DNA from: Kineosporia corallincola
Lineage (GTDB): Bacteria; Actinomycetota; Actinomycetes; Actinomycetales; Kineosporiaceae
Reading direction: 5' to 3'
Assembly (NCBI RefSeq): GCF_018499875.1
Contig: NZ_JAHBAY010000006.1
Location: forward strand, 124,001 to 188,000
Length of the DNA stretch: 64,000 bases
In this document: positions 36,898-45,445 of the stretch, in pieces
How the letters are laid out: each line of letters opens with the position of its first letter
How positions within the stretch are numbered: the first letter of the stretch is position 1
Program-made: the position numbers and the translations under genes
The notes under the pieces: generated by a model
Database searches by the model: none
What the model was told of the DNA's origin: nothing
What the model saw: only the letters and a program-made list of their open reading frames with translations

Positions 36898-37578
36898 TCG
36901 TCGTTCTCCTTTGGTTTCCGACATCACGGCCCGAGCCGGGCGCTGGTCGCACTCGACCGACCAGCCGACACACGGACAGGTCAAGCGCCTGCACTCTTGG
37001 TACCGGATTCGGGACACGATAGGCGTTCACAGCTGATTACGATCCGGACAAGGATGCTTCGCGTTCAGCCGCTCTGCACGATGAAAGCACGTCCGAAAAC
37101 CCGCTCTCACCGGACGATCTTCAGCATGGTCGCAAATTGTCGGCGCGCCGACTACGGAGCGCATCCGGATGACAAAGGAGCAGCAACGGGTCGGTCTCGA
37201 AAGCGACACGATGGCTGCACGCTCTACCCCACACCAGGCGAAACGGACAAGCAAATATCGTCCCGTGACCTTGAACACACAAGGATCACCAGGTGACATC
37301 AATTTACATGCCGGACACAAAGGTTGCACACCGGGGGTCCCCCGCTCCCGATAATGAACGCGAAAAGTGGGTTTTGGCCGGAAATTTCACGGTGGCCTGA
37401 GTCGGGACCCTCGACCCGTCCGGTGCTACGCAGCGTTATCGCCCGTATGGCTTACGGTCAACCCCGCGTTCGTATGCTGATCAAGCGCGGCCTCTCGTCG
37501 TCCCCAAAACGCCCGAAGGGCCACCCGTGCGTACACAGGTGACCCTTCGGTTCCTCCGGACCGGGGGACGACGGGAGA
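36898..37578. other. Long intergenic region, AT-richer than its surroundings
   Basis: 681 nt between oppA and typA, both read to the left. It must hold the opp promoter and contains the typA terminator at its right end. Composition from about 37040 to 37400 is visibly less GC-rich than the genes around it. Short open frames on both strands lack ribosome sites and recognisable products, so I call no gene. No riboswitch fold was recognised by eye. Confidence 0.6.
37514..37549 (-). terminator. Intrinsic terminator of typA
   Basis: On the minus strand a 13-bp stem (CGAAGGGTCACCT with its partner, two G-U pairs) closes a loop of about 10 nt and is followed by GGCGTTTT. It lies 30 nt after the typA stop. 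Confidence 0.88.
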
Positions 37579-39468
37579 TCAGCCCCGCTTGGCGCGGGCC
37601 GTGGCCCGGCCGCGCTCGGTCTGGTCCAGGATCACCTTGCGGATGCGCACGGCCTCCGGGGTGACCTCGACGCACTCGTCGTCGCGGCAGAACTCCAGGC
37701 ACTGCTCCAGGGAGAGCTTGCGCGGCGGCACCAGACGCTCGAAGTTGTCCGCGGTGGACGAGCGCATGTTGGTGAGCTTCTTCTCCTTGGTGATGTTCAC
37801 GTCCATGTCGTCGGCGCGGGAGTTCTCGCCGACGATCATGCCCTCGTAGACCGGGGTGGTCGGCTCCACGAAGAGCGTGCCGCGCTCCTGGAGGTTGGTG
37901 ATCGCGAAGGCGGTCACCGCGCCGGCCCGGTCGGCCACCAGCGAGCCGGAGGGACGGGTGCGCAGCTCGCCCACCCAGGGCTCGTAGCCCTCGAAGGTGG
38001 CGTGCGCGATGCCGGTGCCCCGGGTGTCGGTGAGGAACTCGGTGCGGAACCCGATCAGGCCACGGGAGGGGACCAGCCACTCCATCCGGATCCAGCCGGT
38101 GCCGTGGTTGGACATCTGCTCCATGCGGCCCGCGCGGACCGCCAGGAGCTGGGTGATCGCGCCCATGTACTCCTCGGGGGCGTCGATGGTCAGGCGCTCG
38201 AACGGCTCGTGGACCTTGCCGTCGACCTCCTTGGTGACCACCTGCGGCTTGCCCACGGTGAGCTCGAACATCTCCCGGCGCATGGTCTCGACCAGGATGG
38301 CCAGGGCCAGCTCGCCACGACCCTGCACCTCCCAGGTGTCGGGACGCTCGGTGTTGAGCACCCGCATCGAGACGTTACCGATCAGCTCACGGTCGAGCCG
38401 GTCCTTGATCAGGCGGGCGGTCACCTTGGTGCCCTTGACCGTGCGGCCGGCCAGCGGCGAGGAGTTCGCGCCGATGGTCATCGAGATGGCCGGCTCGTCC
38501 ACCGCGATCAGCGGCAGCGGGTGCGGGTCCTCGGCGTCGGCCAGGGTCTCGCCGATGGTGATGTCGGGGATACCGGCGACGGCGACGATGTCACCCGGAC
38601 CGGCCTCCTCGGCGGGCTCACGGGTGAGGGCCTTGGTGATCAGCAGCTCGGTGATCTTCACCCGGCTGACCGTTCCGTCCTGCTTGCACCAGGCCACCTG
38701 CTGGCCCTTGCGCAGCGTGCCGTTGTGGATGCGGCACAGCGCCAGACGGCCGAGGAACGGCGAGGCGTCGAGGTTGGTGACGTGCGCCTGGAGCGGCATC
38801 TTGTCGTCGTAGGACGGGGCCGGCACGGCGTCGAGCAGCACCTGGAACAGCGGCTCCAGGTTCTCCGAGTCGGGGAGCTCGCCGTTCTCCGGGCGGTTGA
38901 GCGACGCCCGGCCGGCCCGGCCCGAGGCGTAGACGATCGGGAAGTCCAGGGCGGCGTCCGGGTCCAGCCCGGTGCCGTCGAGGAGGTCCATGAACAGCTC
39001 GTAGGTCTCGTCGACGACCTCGGCGATCCGGGCGTCCGGGCGGTCGGTCTTGTTGACCACCAGGATGACCGGCATGTGCGCCTGGAGCGCCTTGCGGAGC
39101 ACGAAGCGGGTCTGCGGCAGGGGGCCCTCGGAGGCGTCAACCAGCAGGGCGATGGCGTCGACCATGCTCAGGCCACGCTCCACCTCGCCACCGAAGTCGG
39201 CGTGACCCGGGGTGTCGATGATGTTGAACGTGACCCCGCCGCTCGGCGCACCGGGGCCGGAGTACCGGACCGCGGTGTTCTTCGCGAGGATGGTGATGCC
39301 CTTCTCGCGCTCCAGGTCGTTGGAGTCCATCGCCCGGTCGTCCACGTGCGCGTGGTCGCCGAAAGAGCCGGTCTGCCACAGCATGGCATCGACGAGCGTG
39401 GTCTTTCCGTGGTCGACGTGGGCGACAATGGCGACATTGCGCAGGTCGTCACGGGTCTGCGTAGGCAT
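37579..39468 (-). CDS. typA: Ribosome-associated translational GTPase TypA/BipA
   Basis: Translation-factor GTPase that binds the 70S ribosome and aids 50S assembly and stress adaptation. 629 residues. G-domain motifs are AHVDHGKTT (G1), [14 protein letters not shown] (G3) and NKTDRPDAR (G4); [10 protein letters not shown] is switch I. The C-terminus has the BipA-specific domain ending [20 protein letters not shown]. The start at the ATG 39468 ([20 protein letters not shown]) fits relatives; an ATG 13 codons earlier is possible and neither has a strong ribosome site. A monocistronic unit with its own terminator. Confidence 0.95.
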   Translation of the reverse strand: MPTQTRDDLRNVAIVAHVDHGKTTLVDAMLWQTGSFGDHAHVDDRAMDSNDLEREKGITILAKNTAVRYSGPGAPSGGVTFNIIDTPGHADFGGEVERGLSMVDAIALLVDASEGPLPQTRFVLRKALQAHMPVILVVNKTDRPDARIAEVVDETYELFMDLLDGTGLDPDAALDFPIVYASGRAGRASLNRPENGELPDSENLEPLFQVLLDAVPAPSYDDKMPLQAHVTNLDASPFLGRLALCRIHNGTLRKGQQVAWCKQDGTVSRVKITELLITKALTREPAEEAGPGDIVAVAGIPDITIGETLADAEDPHPLPLIAVDEPAISMTIGANSSPLAGRTVKGTKVTARLIKDRLDRELIGNVSMRVLNTERPDTWEVQGRGELALAILVETMRREMFELTVGKPQVVTKEVDGKVHEPFERLTIDAPEEYMGAITQLLAVRAGRMEQMSNHGTGWIRMEWLVPSRGLIGFRTEFLTDTRGTGIAHATFEGYEPWVGELRTRPSGSLVADRAGAVTAFAITNLQERGTLFVEPTTPVYEGMIVGENSRADDMDVNITKEKKLTNMRSSTADNFERLVPPRKLSLEQCLEFCRDDECVEVTPEAVRIRKVILDQTERGRATARAKRG

Positions 39469-39519
39469 GCTGAAGGCCGATCCGGTTGTGGGGTGGGGAC
39501 GTTTCATGTTACCCGTGGC

Positions 39520-39960
39520 TCAACGGGCTTGACGTTGCTCCGCCAGGGCGGTGAGTGCGAGCACAATCGGGACATCCGCAGGCAACCAGCCGACCTCCGA
39601 CCAGTGGCCCAGCCGCAGGTGCCGGAGTTCGTCGTGCACCTCGATCGGTGCCGGCTCCCCCTCGATCACCCGCACCAGCCAGACCCGCATCCGGTGCAGC
39701 GGCGGGAGGTCCCAGCCCAGGCCGTTGGGGGCGATCAGTTCCTCGCCCACCTCGACCCGGACCCCGAGCTCCTCGGCGAGCTCGCGGTGCAGCGCCTCCA
39801 GGGGCTCCTCGCCGGGATCCACCTTGCCGCCGGGCAGCTCCCAGCCACCCGCCAGGTGCGGGGGCTCGGTGCGGCGCGCGGCCAGCAGCGTGGTGGGGCG
39901 GTCCAGGTCGTCGACCACGGCGCCCCCGACGACGAGTACGGGGCCTGAAGTGTCACTCAC
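39520..39960 (-). CDS. NUDIX hydrolase, 8-oxo-dGTP diphosphatase type
   Basis: A 146-residue NUDIX enzyme with a complete Nudix box (GGKVDPGEEPLEALHRELAE, then ELGV) at about residues 43-66. GGWELPGG before the box, and WLVRV with HDELRHLRLG after it, are as in MutT-like enzymes that remove 8-oxo-dGTP or recycle NTPs, so a mutation-avoidance role is likely but not certain. The GTG at 39960 (VSDTSGPVLVVGGAVV) is preferred over the longer frame. It ends 51 nt before the typA start on the same strand. Confidence 0.9.
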   Translation of the reverse strand: MSDTSGPVLVVGGAVVDDLDRPTTLLAARRTEPPHLAGGWELPGGKVDPGEEPLEALHRELAEELGVRVEVGEELIAPNGLGWDLPPLHRMRVWLVRVIEGEPAPIEVHDELRHLRLGHWSEVGWLPADVPIVLALTALAEQRQAR

Positions 39961-40059
39961 GGCCCACAGCATCCCAACTCCGAGTTGCCTACGCACAACG
40001 CGCGCACTGCCGGGTCATGAATGCGGGCGGGAATGTGATCCACGTCCTACCCTTGGGTC

Positions 40060-40710
40060 ATGCCTGAGCTGCTCACGATGGAGGAACTGGACACGGCACT
40101 GGTGGGGTTGCCCGCCGTCCACAAATCCGGCACCTCCCTGCTGCGCATCCGTGTGAAGGCCCCCGGCTTCCCCCAGGCCGTGGAGCTGATCTCGCGAGTG
40201 GCGATGAGCGCCGAGGAGATGAACCACCACCCCGACATCGACCTGCGCTTCGACAAGGTCACGTTCACCCTGAGCACCCACGTCTCCGGCGGGGTCACGG
40301 CCCTCGACGTCGAGCTGGCCCAGCGCATCCTGGTGCACGTGGACGCCGTCGGGGCCGGGGTCCTGACCCCCGCCGCCCGGGTCGAGCTGGCCATCGACAC
40401 CCAGGACGCCGACAGCATCCGCCCGTTCTGGCGGGTCGGCCTGGGCTACGTGGAGCGGCACGGCGACGAGGGCATCGAGCTGCACAACCCGGACGAGGTG
40501 GGGCCGGTGGTCTGGTTCCAGCCGATGACCGAGCCCCGCACCCAGCGCAACCGCATCCACTTCGACGTCTACGTGCCTTTCGACGACGCCCCGAAGCGGG
40601 TCGCCGACGTGGTCGGGGCCGGCGGGCGGCTGGTCACCGACCAGTTCGCCCCGGACTGGTGGGTGCTGGCCGACGCCGACGGCAACGAGCTGTGCGTGTG
40701 CACCCAGTAG
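40060..40710 (+). CDS. Pterin-4a-carbinolamine dehydratase/VOC domain fusion
   Basis: A 216-residue two-domain protein. Residues 1-95 are a pterin-4a-carbinolamine dehydratase (PCD/DCoH) domain with the active-site MNHHPDIDLRFDKVTFTLST and GGVTALDVELAQRI. Residues about 105-216 are a VOC/glyoxalase-like domain (LAIDTQDADSIRPFWRVGLG, ending WWVLADADGNELCVCTQ). PCD recycles the hydroxylated pterin cofactor of aromatic amino acid hydroxylases; the VOC half may bind a metal or small ligand. No aromatic hydroxylase lies nearby. The fusion is plainly one frame with a single start at 40060, divergent from the NUDIX gene. Confidence 0.9.
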   Translation: MPELLTMEELDTALVGLPAVHKSGTSLLRIRVKAPGFPQAVELISRVAMSAEEMNHHPDIDLRFDKVTFTLSTHVSGGVTALDVELAQRILVHVDAVGAGVLTPAARVELAIDTQDADSIRPFWRVGLGYVERHGDEGIELHNPDEVGPVVWFQPMTEPRTQRNRIHFDVYVPFDDAPKRVADVVGAGGRLVTDQFAPDWWVLADADGNELCVCTQ

Positions 40711-40711
40711 G

Positions 40712-42514
40712 TCAGGGGGACGAGGGCGACGGTGACGGGGTGGAGGCCAGGGTCCAGGTGTTGGCGTTGTAGGTGACGCCGGCAAGGGTCGGGTTGTACT
40801 GAACGCCCTGCGCCTGTGAACTGGTGGCCAGCATCCCCGGGTAGGCGAAGAGCGGGACGGTGGCCACCGCGTCCCAGAGTTCGGTGTCCAGCTCCTCGAG
40901 GATGCTCTCCTGCCGATCCGGATCCAGTTCCGAGTAGAGGCGTTTGAGCAGCAGGTCCACGTCCTCGTCGCTGTATCCGCCGTAGTTCTCGGGTCCCTTG
41001 CCGAGGTAGACGCTGTACGGCTGGGTGACGAGGGTCGTTCCGGCCCAGGAGAAGAGGGCCACGTCGAAGTCGCCGGTCTTCAGCTCAGAGGTGTAGAAGG
41101 TGTACGAACCCGAGTCCACGACCTTGAAACCAGCCTTGTCGCAAGACTTCTTGATCAGGTCAGCCACCTGCTCGCGTCGCAGGTCGGGGGTCAGATAAGA
41201 GAGCTCCACCCGGGTACCGAGCTTCTTCTCGTCCTTGAGGATCTTCCGGGCGCCCTCGACGTCGACCGCGTCGTAGTCCTGCCCGCCGGTCTGTGCGAAC
41301 TGCTCGTACCCCTGCTGGTACGGAAGCCGGAACCGTGACTCCTGCACCTGGGCCTGCGGATTCACCGGTTTGATCAGCTCGTCCACGATCTGTTGCCGTG
41401 GCACGCACTTGGCGAAGGCCTCACGCAGCGCCCGCGACTTGAACACCCCGTCGACGTTGAAGTCCAGGTGCTCGTAGACGAACGAGTCGTGGCTGGTGAC
41501 GTCGACCGCGTCACCGGCCCTGTCGAGAGTCTTCAGGATGCCCTCAGTGGGCGTCGGATCGATGACCTGGACGTCCCCGTCCACGAGGGCCTCAGCCTGT
41601 TCACTCGCCGGAACGACCTTGACCACGATGTTCCGGACCGACGGCGGTGCCCCCCACCATTTCGGATTCGGTTCCAGAGTGACCGCGTCACCGGCCTTCC
41701 ACGAGGCCACCTGATAGGGACCGGCGCTCGGCGCGATCGCGGTCTCGTACTTGCCCGGCGTGAACTCCCAGCCCGTGTTGTAGAACTTTCCGAGCTTCTT
41801 CATCGTGGCACTCTTGCCCGCCTTGACGGCGGAGATCAGGTCTTTGACACCCGTCTGCTTCTCGACGATGTGCGCGGGCAGGATCGTGCCCGCGCCGAAC
41901 AGCGAACTCCAGTCGGCGAACACGCGATCGAAGGTCACGGTGAAAGCACGGCTCCCGTCGGAGCATTCCGGTATCTGCGCGTCTTCCCAGGCGCCAGGCC
42001 GGTTCGAGGAGAACGCCGTCAGCTTGGCACCGGTGTACTGGTCCTTCTCACCGGTCGGCCAGCGCCCGGCGTTCGCGGCCCAAGCCAGCACAGCGTCGTC
42101 GCAGTCGATCGGCTCACCGTCGGACCACACCGCGCCATCGGCGAACGTGTACTCCACCGTCAGGGGATTACTGCCGACCTGCTCGAACGAACCGAACTCG
42201 GTGTCGGCCCGCCGGTCGCCCTCCGGCCCGTAGTACCAGAAGCCCCGCAGCACCTGGTTGAGCACCACGGCGTTGGCCGAGCTGGCCGCGTTGGCGGTGT
42301 TGTTGTTGTACGCGGAGAACTCACGCGCGCTGGCATACGTCACCGTCACCGGCGCCGTGGTCGGGACGGCGGCCTGGTTGCCCTGGTTGTGGTCGGCCTG
42401 CTGTTCTTCCTCGCCGTCGCCACCGCCGGAGCAGGCGGCCACGGCCAGGGTCACGGCGGCCAGGAGTGCGATCCAGGTTCTTCCCGACCGTCGTGCCGGC
42501 GTCGAGCGGCTCAA
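40712..42514 (-). CDS. Family 5 peptide-binding lipoprotein, orphan
   Basis: A 600-residue extracytoplasmic solute-binding lipoprotein of the DppA/OppA family: basic start, hydrophobic helix, lipobox VAAC, an acidic/Gln/Asn linker, then the binding fold (VTYASAREFSAYNNNTANAA, PLTVEYTFADGAVWSDGEPI). The start is a TTG at 42514, 7 nt after GAAAGGA, because it alone gives a normal signal peptide; longer frames do not. Unlike OppA at 35257 it has no permease or ATPase genes beside it. It may feed a transporter elsewhere or lend alternative specificity to OppBCDF. Stop convergent with the PCD-VOC gene, only 1 nt apart. Confidence 0.88.
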   Translation of the reverse strand: MSRSTPARRSGRTWIALLAAVTLAVAACSGGGDGEEEQQADHNQGNQAAVPTTAPVTVTYASAREFSAYNNNTANAASSANAVVLNQVLRGFWYYGPEGDRRADTEFGSFEQVGSNPLTVEYTFADGAVWSDGEPIDCDDAVLAWAANAGRWPTGEKDQYTGAKLTAFSSNRPGAWEDAQIPECSDGSRAFTVTFDRVFADWSSLFGAGTILPAHIVEKQTGVKDLISAVKAGKSATMKKLGKFYNTGWEFTPGKYETAIAPSAGPYQVASWKAGDAVTLEPNPKWWGAPPSVRNIVVKVVPASEQAEALVDGDVQVIDPTPTEGILKTLDRAGDAVDVTSHDSFVYEHLDFNVDGVFKSRALREAFAKCVPRQQIVDELIKPVNPQAQVQESRFRLPYQQGYEQFAQTGGQDYDAVDVEGARKILKDEKKLGTRVELSYLTPDLRREQVADLIKKSCDKAGFKVVDSGSYTFYTSELKTGDFDVALFSWAGTTLVTQPYSVYLGKGPENYGGYSDEDVDLLLKRLYSELDPDRQESILEELDTELWDAVATVPLFAYPGMLATSSQAQGVQYNPTLAGVTYNANTWTLASTPSPSPSSP

Positions 42515-42768
42515 GCGATGTTCCTTTCCTGAGCGGCGTCCGCCCTCCGGCTCCAGCTGTCTGCGGAGCCGTCGGGGGCCAGGGTTCAGCCAACCTGTCC
42601 AATAAATCCGCAAGCGCCCGGATCCGCAAGGGCATTGACGGAGCGTTACCGACCTGTGACGCTCGGAACAAATGGCGCATCCCGTCGCCCGCTGAGGCGG
42701 GTGGCCCGCCCGGAAGGTACCGTTGAACGGATGATCATCCGGGGTCGAGGTGGCTGGGAGGGCGGGCG

Positions 42769-42996
42769 ATGGGCAAGAGATGGCATCCCGTGCGGCATGC
42801 CCCCGACCGCTGCCCGATCCACCAGAAGAACATCTACCCCAGCTCCGCCGTGGCCGGCATCGCCGCGCGCAAGGTCGAGCTGAAAGAAGGGCTGGAGTCG
42901 GGCGCGATGGACACGTTCTACTGCGAGGACGCCAAGGGCTGGCACATCGGCCACCGCTCCATCCGATCCCGCATCGAGCGGAAGTGGTCGATCTGA
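42769..42996 (+). CDS. Small basic protein, possible zinc-binding
   Basis: A 75-residue protein I cannot name. It has CPIH at 15-18 and YCEDAKGWHIGH at 51-62, so C15, H18, C52 and H59 could hold one metal ion, and the pattern recalls short actinobacterial zinc-ribbon-like proteins. The end is very basic. The start has a good ribosome site (GGGAGGG, 6 nt before the ATG). Its TGA shares one base with the ATG of the cysteine-desulfurase-like gene (TGATG), so the two are translationally coupled. Confidence 0.72.
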   Translation: MGKRWHPVRHAPDRCPIHQKNIYPSSAVAGIAARKVELKEGLESGAMDTFYCEDAKGWHIGHRSIRSRIERKWSI

Positions 42997-44204
42997 TGGC
43001 GAACTCCACCCTGGACGTCGAGGCGCTCCGGTCCCACTTCCCCGCCCTCGCCGAGGGCGCGGCCCACTTCGACGGGGCGGGCGGCACCCAGACCGCCGAC
43101 GTGGTGGGCGACGCCGTTCGCGACACCCTGCTGTCGGCTGTCTCCAACCGCTACACCGTCACCCGCGCCGAGCGCCGCGCCGAGGAGATCGTGGTGCGGG
43201 CCCGCGCGGCGATGGCCGACCTGCTCGACGCTGATCCGGGCGGCATCGTGTTCGGCCGCAGCATGACTGCCCTGACCTTCGAGTTCTCGCGCACCCTGGC
43301 CAAGACCTGGCGGCCGGGCGACGAGGTGGTGCTCAGCCGCCTGGACCACGACGCGAACGTGCGGCCGTGGGTGATCGCCGCACAGAACGCCGGTGCCACC
43401 GTGCGCTGGATCGACTTCGACCCGGCCACCGGTGAGCTCGAGGACGTCTCCCAGCACCTCTCGGAGCGCACCCGCCTGGTCGCGGTCACCGGCGCCTCGA
43501 ACCTGATCGGCACCAAACCCCGGCTGGAGCCGATCGCGTACGCCGCGCACTCCGTCGGCGCCCTGCTCTACGTCGACGCCGTGCATCTCGCCGCCCATGT
43601 CCCGGTGTCGCTGGCCGACCTGGGCGCGGACTTCGTGGCCTGCTCGCCGTACAAGTTCTTCGGCCCGCACTGCGGTGTGGTCGCGGCCCGCCCGCAACTG
43701 CTGGAGCAACTGCACCCGGACAAGCTCGCGCCCTCGTCGAACACCGTGCCGGAGCGCTTCGAGCTGGGCACCCTGCCCTACGAGCTGCTGGCCGGCGTGA
43801 CCGCGGCCGTCGACCTGATCGCCGGCTTGGCCCCCGGCGCCGAAACCGACCGCCTCCAGCAGACCCACTCGTCCATGTGGGCAATCTCCGACCACGAAGA
43901 CGCCCTGCGGATGAAGATCGAGGCCGGGCTGGCCGAGCTCGACGGCGTCACCGTGTGGTCGCGCTCCCCCGACCGCACCCCGACGCTGCTGCTGACCTTC
44001 GAGCAGCACGAGGCCGCGGCCGCCTACCCGTTCCTGGCCGACCTCGGCATCAACGCCCCGGCCGGTTCGTTCTACGCCTACGAGCCGTCCCGGCGGCTCG
44101 GCCTGGGCACCCAGGGCGGCCTGCGCATCGGGTTGTCGCCCTACAACAACGACGACGACGTGGACCGCCTGCTCGCCGGGCTAAGGGCGTTTCTGGCCCG
44201 CTGA
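42996..44204 (+). CDS. Cysteine desulfurase-like aminotransferase class V (VC1184 type)
   Basis: A 402-residue PLP enzyme of fold-type I class V. Motifs: FDGAGGTQTADVV near the start, D194 and H197 in YVDAVHLAAH, and PLP lysine K220 in ACSPYKFFGPH. It looks like the TIGR01976 cysteine-desulfurase-related branch. The mobile-loop cysteine that carries persulfide in IscS/SufS is not visible; the matching C-terminal region reads NAPAGSFYAYEPSRRLGLG with no Cys. A true desulfurase role is therefore doubtful and another PLP reaction is likely. Coupled to the small possible zinc protein upstream. Confidence 0.85.
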   Translation: MANSTLDVEALRSHFPALAEGAAHFDGAGGTQTADVVGDAVRDTLLSAVSNRYTVTRAERRAEEIVVRARAAMADLLDADPGGIVFGRSMTALTFEFSRTLAKTWRPGDEVVLSRLDHDANVRPWVIAAQNAGATVRWIDFDPATGELEDVSQHLSERTRLVAVTGASNLIGTKPRLEPIAYAAHSVGALLYVDAVHLAAHVPVSLADLGADFVACSPYKFFGPHCGVVAARPQLLEQLHPDKLAPSSNTVPERFELGTLPYELLAGVTAAVDLIAGLAPGAETDRLQQTHSSMWAISDHEDALRMKIEAGLAELDGVTVWSRSPDRTPTLLLTFEQHEAAAAYPFLADLGINAPAGSFYAYEPSRRLGLGTQGGLRIGLSPYNNDDDVDRLLAGLRAFLAR

Positions 44205-44552
44205 GGCCAGTCGCCACTGCACCACGGCCATCGTGGCGTCGAGCAGTGCGGTCGAGGCAACCAGTGAACGTCCTACCGCAGTGCGCTGTTTCGGCAGTAC
44301 CGCCAGGCAGAGCAGAACCCAGGCCAGGTTCAGCAGCGCACCGCGGCGCAGGGCCGGGCCCGGCGGCCGACCGGCCGCCGGACGCAGCAGCCGCGACGAG
44401 AGCATGAGTGCCGCGGCCACGAAAGGCCTTGACGTTCCTGAGGAATCGACGAAACGGTAGACCGACGGCGCGCTGCTGACCGCTGCCCCGGCACCGAGGC
44501 AGCCCAGTGCGTCGGTGTTCAGAACCAGTCTGCCCAGCCGTTCCCGATCCAT
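44181..44552 (-). CDS. Small integral membrane protein, unknown
   Basis: A 123-residue hydrophobic protein with about three to four membrane helices (around 17-27, 41-56, 70-85 and 96-113) and a basic C-terminus. I do not recognise a family. It converges on the aminotransferase, overlapping its last 24 nt. The ATG at 44552 (MDRERLGRLVLN) is followed by plausible codon use, so I keep it with modest confidence. Confidence 0.6.
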   Translation of the reverse strand: MDRERLGRLVLNTDALGCLGAGAAVSSAPSVYRFVDSSGTSRPFVAAALMLSSRLLRPAAGRPPGPALRRGALLNLAWVLLCLAVLPKQRTAVGRSLVASTALLDATMAVVQWRLASAGQKRP

Positions 44553-44589
44553 GGGCCACCCCCGCCTGATCGCCGAGGGCCCAGTCTAT

Positions 44590-45258
44590 CTAGCGGCGGG
44601 TGGGCGAGGTGTGCGAGCTGCGCATCACCTCGAGAAACTCCTCGGCCTGCAACCCGGGGGCGGAGAGCCGGTAGCGCTCGGGGCACGGCCTCAGGCCGTC
44701 GAGCACGATCTCCAGCGACCGGCGCCACAGGTCGGGCTGCACCTCACGGCAGCCGTCCATCACCGGGCCGACCATGAGCGGGATCATGCCCAGGTCGTAG
44801 GAGCAGATGCCCGGCCGCAGCACCTCGGCGACGTGAGCCCGGGCCACCAGCTCGTCGATCACCGGCAGCAGCCGGGCCCGGCACGAGGTCATGGTGCCGC
44901 TGGTGACGTTGTACATCAGGAACTCTTTGAGGCCACGGTTGCCGGCCTGGAGCTCCAGCGAACGGGTGACGAAGGTGACGAGCGCCTTCCACGGATCGTC
45001 GATCTCCAGGGCGGCCCGGGCGATGTGGACGATCCGGTCGACATCTTCTTCGAACAGGGCCTCGAGCAGCGAGTCCTTGTCGGGGAACCGGCGATAGACG
45101 GTGCCCACCGCCACGTCTGCCGCCTCGGCCAGCTGGTCGTGACTGACACCGCACCCTTGCTCGGCGAGCAGCTCACGGGCAGCGGTGAGGATCCGCTGCC
45201 GGTTGCGCTCAGCATCTTTCCGCAGCGGCCTGCACATCTGCGCACGGACCTCGCCCAC
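44590..45258 (-). CDS. TetR family regulator, likely repressor of the adjacent exporter
   Basis: A 222-residue TetR-type regulator. The N-terminal helix-turn-helix (about 12-60) reads AERNRQRILTAARELLAEQG then AVGTVYRRFPDKDSLLEALF. The C-terminal ligand domain contains Cys and Met residues suited to hydrophobic drugs. It is transcribed away from the MFS exporter at 45446, and the gap holds twin repeats that are probable operators. The start is a GTG at 45258; an ATG seven codons in (MCRPLRKDAERN) is possible. The inducer is unknown. Confidence 0.9.
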   Translation of the reverse strand: MGEVRAQMCRPLRKDAERNRQRILTAARELLAEQGCGVSHDQLAEAADVAVGTVYRRFPDKDSLLEALFEEDVDRIVHIARAALEIDDPWKALVTFVTRSLELQAGNRGLKEFLMYNVTSGTMTSCRARLLPVIDELVARAHVAEVLRPGICSYDLGMIPLMVGPVMDGCREVQPDLWRRSLEIVLDGLRPCPERYRLSAPGLQAEEFLEVMRSSHTSPTRR

Positions 45259-45312
45259 GGCAGAAGTGTACTCAGCTCCGCACCTTCAGGCGAGCTAAAT
45301 GGAGCTCGCTTT

Positions 45313-45385
45313 TCAAAGTTGACAGAACTCTCCACTTTCCCGCTAAGGTGACACCCGTCCTCAAAGTTGAGGCCCTTCTCCACTT
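45313..45385. promoter_or_regulatory. Twin operator-like repeats between tetR and MFS gene
   Basis: Two copies of TCAAAGTTGA-N7-CTCCACTT at 45313-45337 and 45361-45385, 48 bp apart, with identical 7-nt spacers of different sequence. Each copy has AAGT facing ACTT, and the second is part of the palindrome CCTCAA-AG-TTGAGG. Location in a divergent tetR/exporter gap suggests binding sites for the TetR protein. Confidence 0.7.
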
Positions 45386-45445
45386 GCTCCGCCCGCCGCT
45401 GACCGGCCCGCGGAGATCCCCACCTTCTTTCAAGACAGGACCACC

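Noticed and set aside
37169-37542. Short open frames in the opp-typA gap
   Set aside because: No ribosome sites, no known domains, and one overlaps the typA terminator.
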